The notes under the pieces: generated by a model
Told to the model about the DNA's origin: nothing
What the model saw: the letters and a program-made list of their open reading frames with translations, nothing else
The model's database searches: none
NCBI GenBank assembly: GCA_025449115.1
Contig: JAHLKC010000013.1
Location: 91,001-155,000 of the forward strand
Reading direction: 5' to 3'
DNA length: 64,000 nt
DNA from: Chytridium lagenaria
Taxonomy: Eukaryota > Chytridiomycota > Chytridiomycetes > Chytridiales > Chytridiaceae
Shown: positions 49,163-60,400 of the stretch, in pieces
Position numbering within the stretch: position 1 is the first letter of the stretch
How the letters are laid out: every line of letters starts with the position of its first letter
Program-made: the position numbers and the translations under genes

Positions 49163-49350
49163 AAGTATCTTTTAGCGACTATGCTAAGAAAGCCTTAACC
49201 TTTCTACTGCGCTTCTTTTATGGAGGTCGGGGGATGGGACCTTTTTTAATTATTTATTTTTAAAGGAAAGCTAGCTTCAAGCTGGTTGAAGTTGCTGAGA
49301 TTATTTTTGATTGATTGTGGAATGGAAAGAAAAAAAAAACTAGTAAATTT
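49163..49350. other. Intergenic
   Basis: A short A/T-rich gap lies between the poly(A) polymerase start and the 3' end of the GDI gene. No motif was recognised. Confidence 0.5.
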
Positions 49351-51573
49351 TCAAAAACAAAAACAACAAAAAAAGTATTCAATCTTGATCGCATTGATTA
49401 GAACATGACGTTTTAATGGATATACTGAGAGGCCTTTACAAGCTTGACAGAAAAAGACAACGAAGAAAAGAAGCGCCGACAACGAAGAGATGAAACAGAG
49501 ATAGTCAAAAGGAAAGATCACACGAAAAGCCCACAGGATACAGTTGAGAATAATAAGGAAAAAAGTATTGGAAAAAAAAAGAGAATCTATACGCAAAATG
49601 AATACTCCAAAATTGCCTGTCATTAATAACGCCCAAGCTTCCACGTAACAGGCCTTCACTCTTCCCTCATCCACAAACTTCCTCACCTTCCCCTCCACCT
49701 TCAACTCATTCCCCGTGATCCTCTTATACAAACTCTTGACATCTCTACACAAAGTTTCAAAATGACTCGACGCATCATACGACGTGGAGATGAAGGTGGC
49801 GTCATCGGATCCGTTGGAGAGCGGCTCGAAAAGATCCTCAAAAAGCTGAATTTTTCGAGAACGGATCCAGGAGAGCGACACCAGCGTCACATTCGGATTC
49901 GGGGTCAGAGGTCTCGACGATGGTGGAAACGATGGCGACGAAATGATCTTTGGAGCAGACAGAGTGGGCGCCCGAGATGGCGGCCACATAGATATCTGGT
50001 GGATGGCGTGAATGATAATGTCATGTAAGAACAATGAGGGTATAAAAAGTAGATTTAGAAGGGCGTACATACCGTGCTGCCTCTTGACTTGGTTCTGGGG
50101 AATGACGATTTGAAGGGAGTCGGCGTCGCTAGTGTTGGGGACAGGGTGGTCGAGAATGCAAATGGTACGGACGACTCGCCCAACCTTCTTTACCTTGTCC
50201 GGGAAGTAAGAGGGGTCTCGATAACGAGCTTTGCCTTGGCAACCTTTTTAAAAAAGGACTCTTAGTATGTTTTTAAACACGAAAACAAAAAAGCTAAATC
50301 TCTGATCATAACTTACCTCGCCCTCAGACTTGACACCAGCAAACTTTCCATCCTCGTAGATAATCTCCTCAACGGGCTTGTTGAGCATGTAAGTCCCACC
50401 GTAGATGGCAGAGAGGCTATTCAGATAGCAACCAACAAATAAAGTTAAATTACAAAAAACGATCAGAATCAAGAGAAAGGTGAATAAAACACGTACCGTG
50501 CAAATCCTTGAGGAAGCTCACCTAAACCGTACATGGGGTAAATGAAGGGACTCTTTCCGTATCTTGCGACAGAGTTCATGTAAAGGCAGATACGCTCATA
50601 AGTTTCCCTGGCAGGCTGAGTCAAGTAGTCTTCGTCAATATGCAGCGCAAGAGCGTGTCCGATAAAATCTTGGGTTCCACTCTCAAGGTTAAACTTTTTG
50701 TAAACCTCCGACATGGTCGCCGTGTTTAGATCCAAACCTATCCAAAGTCAGATCTCATGAGGATAAAAACGACTCGACCCACCCTTATGAGTAGCAGGGT
50801 TATTAAAATCATATTCCTGAATAAACTCGAAAAACAACTGCGCGTTTCTCTTCTCCAACAATGACATGAGGGGACTCGCGAGCGCCTCAACCTGACTTGC
50901 GGGAACCTTGGAGACCTTGCCATCACGGTAGACGAATGAACCGGCAACCTGACGGAACTCGAGGTACCGGGTGACGTCGGTATGGTAGAGGATGTTGACG
51001 AATTCACCAGAGGCCATGGCGAATTTGGGGATCAAGTCCACATTAAAGTCGCGATCGCGCCCGAATGAGGCTGGGGGTTCGGCTCCATCGCGGAACTTGC
51101 GGAAGAGCTGAAAGCATACAAATGGCAGAGATTAGGCGATGGGGTATGGTATGACATGATGAGCCTACCTGGGTCAAATTGAGGGAGGCTGAAGCGCCGC
51201 CGTAGTAGTCGTTTCTATCAATGTGAAGAACCTTCTTTCCTTCAACGGACAAAAGACCAGATAGAATGCACTCGGTCAGGCCGGTTCCGAGGACAATAAC
51301 GTCGTAGGTTTCGTTCTAAAGAAAGGGGGGAATGGCTCGTTAAAAACCGATTGATAGTTTGCATTGGTCTGTCTCAGCATGAAAAATCCCTTTCAGTGAT
51401 CATGTAAGGACAGGAGTGATGTCTAGAGCAATGATGGGCAGTTGCTTATGGACCAACTCCATGTAACCAACAAGGCAAACTGCCGAAGCAAACAATAACT
51501 TCATAACGCAAGCATATGAACTCCTGGGTGGAGAGAAGGAAGGAAGGAAAGGAAGGGCATTTTGGCTCACCAT
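49351..51573 (-). CDS. GDI1: Rab GDP-dissociation inhibitor
   Basis: GDI extracts prenylated, GDP-bound Rab GTPases from membranes and recycles them. The start is read as ATG at 51573-51571, followed at once by an intron (51570-51316, gtgagc...ag). Exon 2 gives [20 protein letters not shown], the FAD-fold-like GxGxxE motif, then [20 protein letters not shown]. Later exons carry [20 protein letters not shown] (about 51040), [36 protein letters not shown] (50660), [19 protein letters not shown] (50550) and [20 protein letters not shown]. The C-terminal IVIPQNQ-like strand, [19 protein letters not shown] (49960) and [18 protein letters not shown] (49770) follow. After [20 protein letters not shown] (about 49690) the frame runs on into T-rich hydrophobic sequence to 49351. 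The true stop is probably nearer 49620. Confidence 0.9.
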
Positions 51574-51886
51574 GATACTGAGAAGGACGGAAAGGAAGGA
51601 TGATGGGGGAATGAAATTTGAAGCAAGAAGCGCGATGGGTTCAAACTTGGTCGCCTGTTGAAAAATAATGGTTTTTGGGTCACCCTCATTGGCTGAGATC
51701 CCTTATTTTCAAAGTTTTAAGGGGGGCGAGCCCACCTCAACATGGCATTCTTCACTTATAAAAATCGTGCAGAGTATTTATTATATTTACATTTCCAGGG
51801 GAGGTAAAGAACACTGTCGGCAAACAAAAGAGTGCGCGATTACGATATGAACAACACAGCAAGCAACGTCCTTCTCTTCTTGATAA
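51574..51886. other. Intergenic
   Basis: This lies between the GDI start and the 3' end of the next minus-strand gene. It has GGAA repeats near 51541-51600, upstream of GDI. No gene is seen. Confidence 0.5.
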
Positions 51887-53035
51887 TCACATTGACAAGG
51901 GTTTACAGTATTCCTCATATCCCACCCATGTGCGATATTCCAACACCTCTAACGCATCCATCTTCATTTTTGCCATATCACCTCTCGTGGCTCGCACACA
52001 TGTCATCACATTGCTCGAGGGACAAGTCCCGGCAGCACCCACAGATGCGCCAAACACTCTCGCCCATGTGACGGTAGATATTGGACGATCCGATAGACTC
52101 GCGTGGGCGAGAATGATGCCGGCGAGTAAAAGTCTTGGTGGTGATTGTAGGGACGGCGGGAGACCTTGTTTGCTGGAATGTGAGGATACAGGTTTTGTGA
52201 ATGCGACGTCAAGCATGCGCTTGACGAGGGCAAGGGCGTATCGGAGGACATGTGGACACCCGGGAACACAGAGGGTGTCGCTTGCGGCGAGGGTTGCCAT
52301 GAGACGGACGCGAGAGGCGTGGGCAGAGAGGCACATGAGAACTTCGGGAGAGATGTTTGCGGTGGAAGCGAGGTAGGCTGGGTTCAATGAAGGGATGGGG
52401 CTTGTGATGTTGGAGGTTTGTGGGGAGGCAAGTTCCACACTAACAGGAGCGATGGTGGTGAAGGCTGATATGGGAGAAAAGGTTGGGTCGGGAGATGTGT
52501 GAGAGGAGGGAGAGAGGGAGGAGTGGCGATGGAGGTGAGGGCTGGTGATGTGGTCATGACATCAAAGTTAGAAGGAGGGGACGGGCAATGCGCTGTGTGT
52601 CGTTGCTGGTTTAATTTGCTGGAGTCGTTGAGGCTGTTGTCCATTTCACGAGGGACTTTGATAATCCCATCCTCCACATGGCGCGTCTCTGTATCCATGG
52701 CATCTCCTGAAGTTGTATCGACATCCACGCGATACCTGTCCAGGATGAGCTTGTAGAAAGCAGCCATGCATGCCTCTGCGATACCCACAGCCTTCTTTAC
52801 GGAAGCCGACTTGGCTCTAGCAATGATGGCCTCGGCCATGCTTGTATCTAGAGGGATGCTGGAAGTGGAAGTAGAGGACAGGAGTGCCTTGCAGCCATGC
52901 CGGGGATCCTTCTTGTTGTTGTTGCTCTTCTTTTTTGCTTTGTTCCTCTGAATGACAGCAGCAGCGGTCTTTGTCTGAGCATCAACACCTCCAACATTGT
53001 TCTCTTGTTGGCTGTGCCGTGACGTCTTACCCCCT
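51887..53035 (-). CDS. Cyclin-box protein, Pho80/Pcl-like paralogue
   Basis: The first in-frame ATG is at 52839 (MAEAIIARAKSASVKKAVGI), but the same frame stays open and protein-like upstream to about 53035 (GVDAQTKTAAAVIQRNKAKK, then SSTSTSSIPLDTS). The real start is therefore either upstream beyond an unseen intron or a base error. After an Asp/Glu and Ser/Pro spacer, the box core reads EVLMCLSAHASRVRLMATLA, HVLRYALALVKRMLD, SPPRLLLAGIILAHASLSD, ISTVTWARVFGASV, AKMKMDALEVLEYRTWVGYE and EYCKPLSM at the stop. One frame change lies near 52500. The order of helices is as in the other paralogues. The coding strand changes from C-rich to G-rich near 52050. Confidence 0.63.
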
Positions 53036-53867
53036 TGAAGTATTTATTATTATTTATTAAGAAAATACAGGAGCTTCAGCTGAGTAAACAAATAATAAAT
53101 ACATCAGGATTATACAGCTTTGTGTCACATTGATTGACTCTTGCATTTCTCAGCCATCGGAAAAATTAAAAGAGTTCACGCTGATTTCTCCGCATCATTT
53201 ATTTATTTTTTTATTATATTTTACGATGAATAATTCAAGTCTGATATTTTTACAGAAAGCGACTCAAGATGACGGGTCATTCACATAATCATATTATATT
53301 ATTTCTTCTATTGACGTCGACGACCTCTCATAAATATTCACTTGAGGCAATAATCCTCCTTTATTGACATTTTATTACTGTTTAATATTCACTAACATGT
53401 TATTTACTAATACTCTCTGTTTCAATCAAAATGATCAAGAAAAACATGACGGCGAAAAAACAGCTGCAGCTTGGATGCAGCGTCAATGGCCTGGTCTCTG
53501 GCGGGCCTAGCCGGAACGGCATTTTAATTTTTGACAGAACATGGGATATTGTGCCGAAAAAGACAGTTGAAAAATTTATAGCGGAACGGTTCAATGATAA
53601 AATGCTGTGGATGATGAATATGGATACCTAACGAGGTATTCAGAATAACGCGTACGCGAAAGTAAATATTGTTCATTACGGAGAAACAGCAATTCTAATT
53701 ACGGCTTTGGTAATATTATTTGACAAAAGGTAATACTAAAAGGTCTGGCATACCTTTAATGGATCCGACAAAAAAACATCAAATAAAAACTCTCACAAGA
53801 TGACATACAACGCGCCAATATCTTAAAAGATAACGATTATAAAGTAACAACGCTGCACCAAGAAAAA
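53036..53867. other. Intergenic with one small frame
   Basis: AT-rich with ATTATTTATT repeats. A 66-codon plus-strand frame (53431-53631) reads LGCSVNGLVSGGPSRNGILI and then FDRTWDIVPKKTVEKFIAER, which is more protein-like than its surroundings, but no family or start context supports it. Confidence 0.4.
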
Positions 53868-56800
53868 CTAAAAAAACTCATCAATCCTGACTCTTTGGAC
53901 TTCGAAGTCCGCCAACCTCTTTGCCAAAGAGTCAATAAGCTGCTCATCATCATCCTCCTTCTCCTCCCCTTTCGCTGCACCTCCCCAACACCCTCCAACC
54001 CCCATCTCCTCCAACCTCTCGCGCCTCATCCACATCCAACCCCCAATCCCCGTCCTCATATACCTCTCATCCGCCCCCGCAGCACCAGCATGAAGCGCCG
54101 CGACAAGAAGATCCCTCGGCACAATCCTTTCCTCCTCCTCCTCCTCACCCACCAACGCATCAGGTGCCGTCGGCGTCTGAATGGACGTCGGGGAAACGTA
54201 CCCACCAAGCCACAGCAGTCGCTGCCGCAAGGTTCCGTTGATGAATGGACGCATCAGAGTGGGTCGACGCCGTCAAATCATCATCGGCCGTGAGCTCAAC
54301 CGGCGTCAGGAATTCACCGTCATCAGTTCCAGCATCCGTGCCCGCCACGGCGTTCGTGGACGTGGCCGAGGAGCGACGTGTGAAACCAGGGAACACAGGG
54401 AGTCCCTTGATATCTGAACCTTCTTCTTCAACGTCCTTCACGTCCACAACAGGCGCGGTAACGGCCGGTGCATCCCCTTGGTGGTCTCCAGAATTGATAG
54501 GTTGAAGAACCCCGCCATCCCCACCTTCATCCGTATCATCCGTTTCATCGTCCAAATTCTTCAAAGGTGATGTTGGGATCACAGGAAGGCTTAGTCCAAG
54601 AGACTCCAACCGTCTTAGAAGCTCTTGATCACCGTCTTCGTCCCCACCGTTCTCTTGCGGTATCTCCTCATCATCGCCTACGGATTCAGACACGGAAGTA
54701 CCCTGGAAAGCAGCCTGAGACCAAGTAGACGCTCCAACCTGATCCGCGTCCATGCCAGCAAGACCGGCTGTCAATGCTGCCATCAAAACCTCTCGAGGAA
54801 CAGCACCATCACCATCATCACCATCATCGTCGTCATCCTCATCGTTATCACTCCACTCTGCATATTGTTTTGGTACCAAAGGTTTAGTTCCGTTCAGCCG
54901 GCCAAACACCCAGCAAGCTTTGAGGTCATGGACGATGCTTCCTCCGTCGCATCCCAGAAACAGACGAAAGAATCCCTTTTGCAGCTAAGAGCTCGCCCTT
55001 GGCCGTAGCGAGAAGGTTATCCAAATTCTCCGTCTCCAAGCTGATCCCAAATTCCTTTGCAAATTCCGTCACCTCCCCATGAACCACGTTAGACCCTCTC
55101 GTTGCCTCAGGCACCGACTTAGCAGGCCCACTCGGCACCTCACTCTCCCCATCCTCATTCTCCAGCGTCTTCCCACCACCAAGCGTCGAACCAGGTGTCG
55201 AAGGAGACTTTGCCAACGATTCCCGGGATGCACCCGCAGGCGTCACCCGAGCCGGAGGGGGCACGTATCCAAGATCCTCCTCCCACTCTTCCGTTCCTCA
55301 CACATAAACGTCAAAGCCACAATTCACGATCCGTGCGATACACACGGCTCAACAACCAATGAAGCACCCGTCGATCCCCAACCCCAACTTGTGTGAGATC
55401 CGAAACGCGAACACTCAACGGCCTTTCCCATGGCGGTTGCCCAACAGGCCCTGCATCAGCTTGCCCAACACCACCTCCACCCATCCCAAGAGTGGTCAAC
55501 GATCCCAAGCGTCCGATAAAGGTGTGGCATTGGCGGACCCTGGAAAACTATGATGACCAGGTGATTCACCAACAAGCCTCCACCCTGCTGCCCCGGTGTC
55601 GCCCCCAACGACACCGTTTTAAAATAGAAACACATCGTTTACGGCTTTCTGACCGATATCCGAGAGAACAGTAGAACGTCCAGTACTGCCCCATGAGGCC
55701 CTGACGTGGTCAAAGCGATCCCATCCGAAGCCACCGTATACGACCGTTTTAGATCACCAAGCTCCTTCAAGAACGGTTCCAAGTACGGCACAATCGTCGT
55801 CACCCCACCTCCGACAAAATGATGATCAAGAAGTTCCGCCACGAGTCCAATGACTTCAGTCGACGCCTCCGTGATAGCCGTTGCACGGTTCAGCGCCAAA
55901 ACATCATCATGGAATGATCGTCCAAACACCATCTCCTCCAGCCTCCTCAGAGCTTCTCTGCATGTCGGTGACACCAAGTCCCACGTTCGCTTGAGTCTAG
56001 CGACTCTCACGTCAAGCAGTCCACGTAGAATCGCCATTGCACCATTCAGATCACGGTAAGAGTGTATTAAAAATGAGCTACACCGACAATGGCTTGGATA
56101 GTTTGAGCACGAGCAGCAGGGGCGACAGGACCCTTCACTGCAGTGCTCAGTCCATTTCCCAAACCCAGCATTGACGTTAGAGTAAACGGATGCAGGTCGT
56201 CCACCAATAAACTGCGTTGGTTGAGTTGCGGTAAGAATGGATCCAACCACCACCCTCTCCAAATATCTAGCAAAATCAAGACAAGGGGCGATGGAACCTT
56301 GCAAATGAGCACCATCCACGTCAACGACCCCGTCGTGCGATCCCACGCGTCAATGTTGATCACTTGATTCGAAAAGGGAACTCTAAGAAACAACTTCACA
56401 TTTGTCGCTGCAATCTGCTTAGCGATCCCTTCGGCGCTCCAAACCACCCACCGAGACGTGTAAGAAGTCGGAGGACTCCCCATGGATGCCTCCAAAGACG
56501 GCGACGCCGGAATCCCCACCCTCGCATCCGCCGTGATGCCAATCTCCATGGCGGCTTTGAGAGTCTTGACCCTTGTCTCAGCAATTCGAACGTCCTCGAG
56601 AAGTCGTCGGAGCTTTGGGAGAGCTTCGGCCGTGTTCGTCGACGTGGCGGAAGCGACCGCATAGTGCTCCCTGGAATGACTGAAATCGCGGAGAGCGTAT
56701 TGCATGGCAATGGAGAGTGGTGATAAAGGGATCAAGGGGATCTCGTCCAATTCTTCAGAAAACTCGTTGATGGCGTTGGAGGTATCCCTTTGGGCTGTGG

Positions 56801-57231
56801 ATGAGGGCTTGGTAGGGAGGAGGTTGAGGTTGTTAACGGTGCTAAGCTTTACAATCTCTTCGGCTCTGTTGAGGGATTCGCGAGCTCTTCGGAAGAGGTC
56901 TGCTGTACCGTCTGGTGAGCCCTTGATTTCTGAGTCGTGAAGGTTGAAGAGTTAGCGAAATGTATACAAGTGCTCTATCAAGCTGCTCTGTATCCATGAG
57001 ATGGTTTGAAGTAAATCAAATACCTTGAGGACTTGACCATTGAACTGTGGATGATAGCGTCACAAGGGTCGAATTGACCGCTTTTAGGTATCCAGCGAAC
57101 GCATCCTATTACCGCACAAGTGAAGTAAACAATACAAAAAAAAAGCACCCTTAGTCGTCGCAACCCCATAAATGTAATGGAAACCAGCCTTAATGATTAG
57201 TTTTATCTCTACTCACTCGGTGGTCGCCATT
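53868..57231 (-). CDS. RasGEF (CDC25-homology) domain protein
   Basis: RasGEFs load GTP onto Ras-type GTPases. The N-terminus assembles over short introns: ATG at 57231 (MATTE|LVSITFMGLRRLR|DAFAGYLKAVNSTL|EIKGSPDGTADLFRRA), a helical region that continues ARESLNRAEEIVKLSTV and MQYALRDFSHSREHYAVAS. The catalytic domain starts WSAEGIAKQIAATNVKLFLR (about 56430), continues DFARYLERVVVGSIL, ARAQTIQAIVGVAHF and LIHSYRDLNGAMAILRGLL, VARLKRTWDLVSPTCREALR (about 55980), and TIVPYLEPFLKELGDLKRSY near 55760, the family hallmark order. After it come acidic, disordered stretches and two copies of a VPRxxLxAALxAG motif. Frame breaks occur near 56350, 56150, 56080 (one T short in a T run) and between 55640 and 55260. 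The partner GTPase is unknown. Confidence 0.75.
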
Positions 57232-57410
57232 GGCAAAAGCAGAGGCACTTGCGGCGAGATGGCTCTCAACCAATCCATTGTCAATTTTTATGATGTTTGA
57301 CCGAACCGACAAGCCAAAAACAGATAACGGTGCGGTTTATTTATAAAAAGATAAACCAGGGCATAATGCAAGAGAAGACATAAAAAAAAAAAAACAAAAA
57401 AACACAGCCT

Positions 57411-60400
57411 TTAACAATTAAAACGAAGAAACAATATAAAGAAAGACCAAAGTTTGAAAGGTTCAGAATGCGACCGTGCCAGCACGTTTTTGCATACGAG
57501 CCCGATCGGCTCGTGATTTGGAGTTGAGCCATTTTGATTGTCCAAGCTCCGACATAGAGGACACACTAGACGCCCACGTAACGCGAAGATTTTCGTAACC
57601 AAGTTGCGATATGAGCTCGCTAAGTCCTCCGCCTGCGGTGAGGCCAGTATAAGGAGCCGGGGTTTCAACGGCAGTGATAAAGCGGTGTGCGAGGTTGGAC
57701 CAGCTTGCCTCTCGTAGATGAGTTTGGAGGCACTTACTAAACGATCCGTTACGCCTAATTTTATTTTATTATATCAAAAATCAGGCGTGGTAAAATCAGA
57801 TTAAAAGGATACTTTCTAATTGATAGGCAACAATATCGAAACAAGAAATATAGTCGTACCTTTTGTGTTTGTTCCGTACGAAACGAGGACGGCCCATTGA
57901 TTTCGCAGAGCTTGAGTCTCAAGGCAAGGAGATGAAAACAAATGGTTGCAAAGAAGCGACAATATTCTTCAGTATCTAAACAATTAGTGGATGCAAAAAT
58001 AATTGAATACCCAATAGCCCAGGAGCTTCACATATATTACAAATCATGTCGGCTATAGACAGTTGGTTAAATCTGTACATATGCGAATATTATTACCTGA
58101 CATCCTCATTCCTTTTCTTTGTATTCTATAAAATGATTCTTGTAATTCAACTGCATCGTTGACAAGAATACGCTGACAACCTTCACGAAGAGACATCTGA
58201 TGAACATATAAATGATTTGAAATCAAAAAGGCATAAAGTACCTGGATGCCATAATCAGTAAGAACCTTGACGAGAGCGTCTCTAAGCCCAGGTATTTCAA
58301 GGCCGTCAGGAATCCTCCGAATCAAGTTCACGGGCTCAATATATGCTCCAAGGTTCTCGAGCAGGCCAATAATGAATGCTTCATACAGTAAGATATATTT
58401 GAAAACGACAACTTACGTGGCTTATCCATGGAGTAAAGAAGTAGGTCCTCCCAAAGACCTTCGTCGTTTTGCTCTTTTGCAAAATCAATCGCCTATAGTC
58501 CAGATTATTTCATGAAAGGCCATTATATATGCGAAACAGCCAAAAATCAATAAAAAAGTGTAAATTACCTGCTTCACATCACCTAGTCTTTCGATAACAA
58601 GAGCAAGCGCCCTTCGGTTGTTACCCATCTTCCCAAGAAGATAAACCATTTCAGGGACCAAGTCCATGTTCTCGCAAATCTCGTACGCATGCTCAAGTTT
58701 ATATGCAGTTGATAACCGCAAAAAATCTAAAAGCCGGCTGTGATCAAATTCCGCATACAAGGCAATTTGTAGAGAATGATAGTCCATTCCCTCGGCGCGA
58801 TCCTTTCTGAATAAAGCATCCAAGTATATGTGGAGGTTTCGGCGTGCCTTAAGCCCTGAACTTTCTTGAAAGTGACGAACAACGTGGCTGATCTAAAATG
58901 ATTAGAATATATTGGAACGAGATGAGGTATACAGGAATCCTATCGGTGTTGTTGACCAAAAGTCTCAGACCCTCTGCCACACCATCTTTTCGCAAATTCA
59001 ATACCGCGGGTGTCAATAGCTCGCCTTCTCTCCATCCGTAGTCTTTCAGGTCGACATCTTCGTGTTTAATATCCGCCATCATTCTGGCATTGTAGTCAAA
59101 GAGAAGGTCAAGATCTGTTTCCACCGTCGTGAAAAGATTGTATGATTGAACAAGGGATAGAATTGTTTTGTCGCCAAGACGAAGTCCACACACAAGTGCT
59201 TGTCCATGCCGCCTGTCAGCAGTGTATCTGGATGATCACAAGCATTAAGTAAAAAGCCAATACACAGAAACATTGGCTTACAATTCAATCGCTGATTCTA
59301 AGAGGTCTCGGTCATCGGGATACTGTTTTAAATGTCTTCCAACTGCATCAGCAACCACTTTCACATTGTAGAGCTTATGCGGCCAATCTTTTATCAAGCC
59401 TTTGAATCTCTGAATATAATTAAGATTGATAGGTTAAAATAACAAGAATAGTACCGTTTTATCTGATTCCAAAAATCTTCCTAAGACCATTTCATACACA
59501 GCAGAACTCAGTGCTGGATCCTTGGTGGGAATGTATGGTAATATTTCGTGAAGATGGTTCGCCTCGGCAAACGTAAAAATCCATTCTTCCCATAACCTGC
59601 TATCTTGCCTCAAGATCTTTGTCGTCGTTGCTGCCGCAAGCTCGTACTTCCCTGCAGGTGAAGCCAATGTTAATTGGTAATTTGTTCTGCAGCATAGTCA
59701 AAAGCTCAATATATATATATACCTTCAGTAACTAAGCTTCCAAGGTATTTAACACCAATCTCGACAACTTGAGTCACGCTTAATCTTCCAGTATACCCTT
59801 TAGTGTTAGCGCCCTCTGCAGCTTGAAGTGCCTCCTCGTATCTCGCACGCTCCACAAGCCATTCAATATGATCGTCTAAATCTCTTGGCTTGGCAACAAC
59901 GATATCCTTTGGCGATACCACATAGAAAGTTCGTTCAGCAGGATTGGGCGCAGGAAGATATTCTGTAAGAGGAACATCAGAGGTGCAAAAAGTAGATAAA
60001 TACCCAGGCGATAGTCATTAGCTCGGTAGTGTTCGTATCCGAATAAAGAGAGGACATCGTTTGCAATAAATTCGCCATCGAAGTCCACTATATGAATTTC
60101 GGGAGGGCTTGACTAAAAAAAAATCTTTAAGACAAGTGCTCAAATAGATTTAACAAGAATAATAATTTAAGGCACTCTTACGAGCTGATTTGAGTTTGAT
60201 GATGGTTGCAGCATATCCACATTTCGGTGTTCATCAAGATCTACCATGAAAGATAACAACACTATGTAATTGTCCAGCGGCGCGATACCACTCACAATAA
60301 AATCAGTGCGAAACCTTCATGAATCAATTTTGTATAAACGTCATGGTTAAACTTACTGGCACACAATTTCAACATATCTTGCTGGTAGACCTGACGCAAC

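Noticed and set aside
49762..50028. Plus-strand 88-codon basic frame
   Set aside because: It is antisense to the GDI C-terminal exon, which has strong family motifs.
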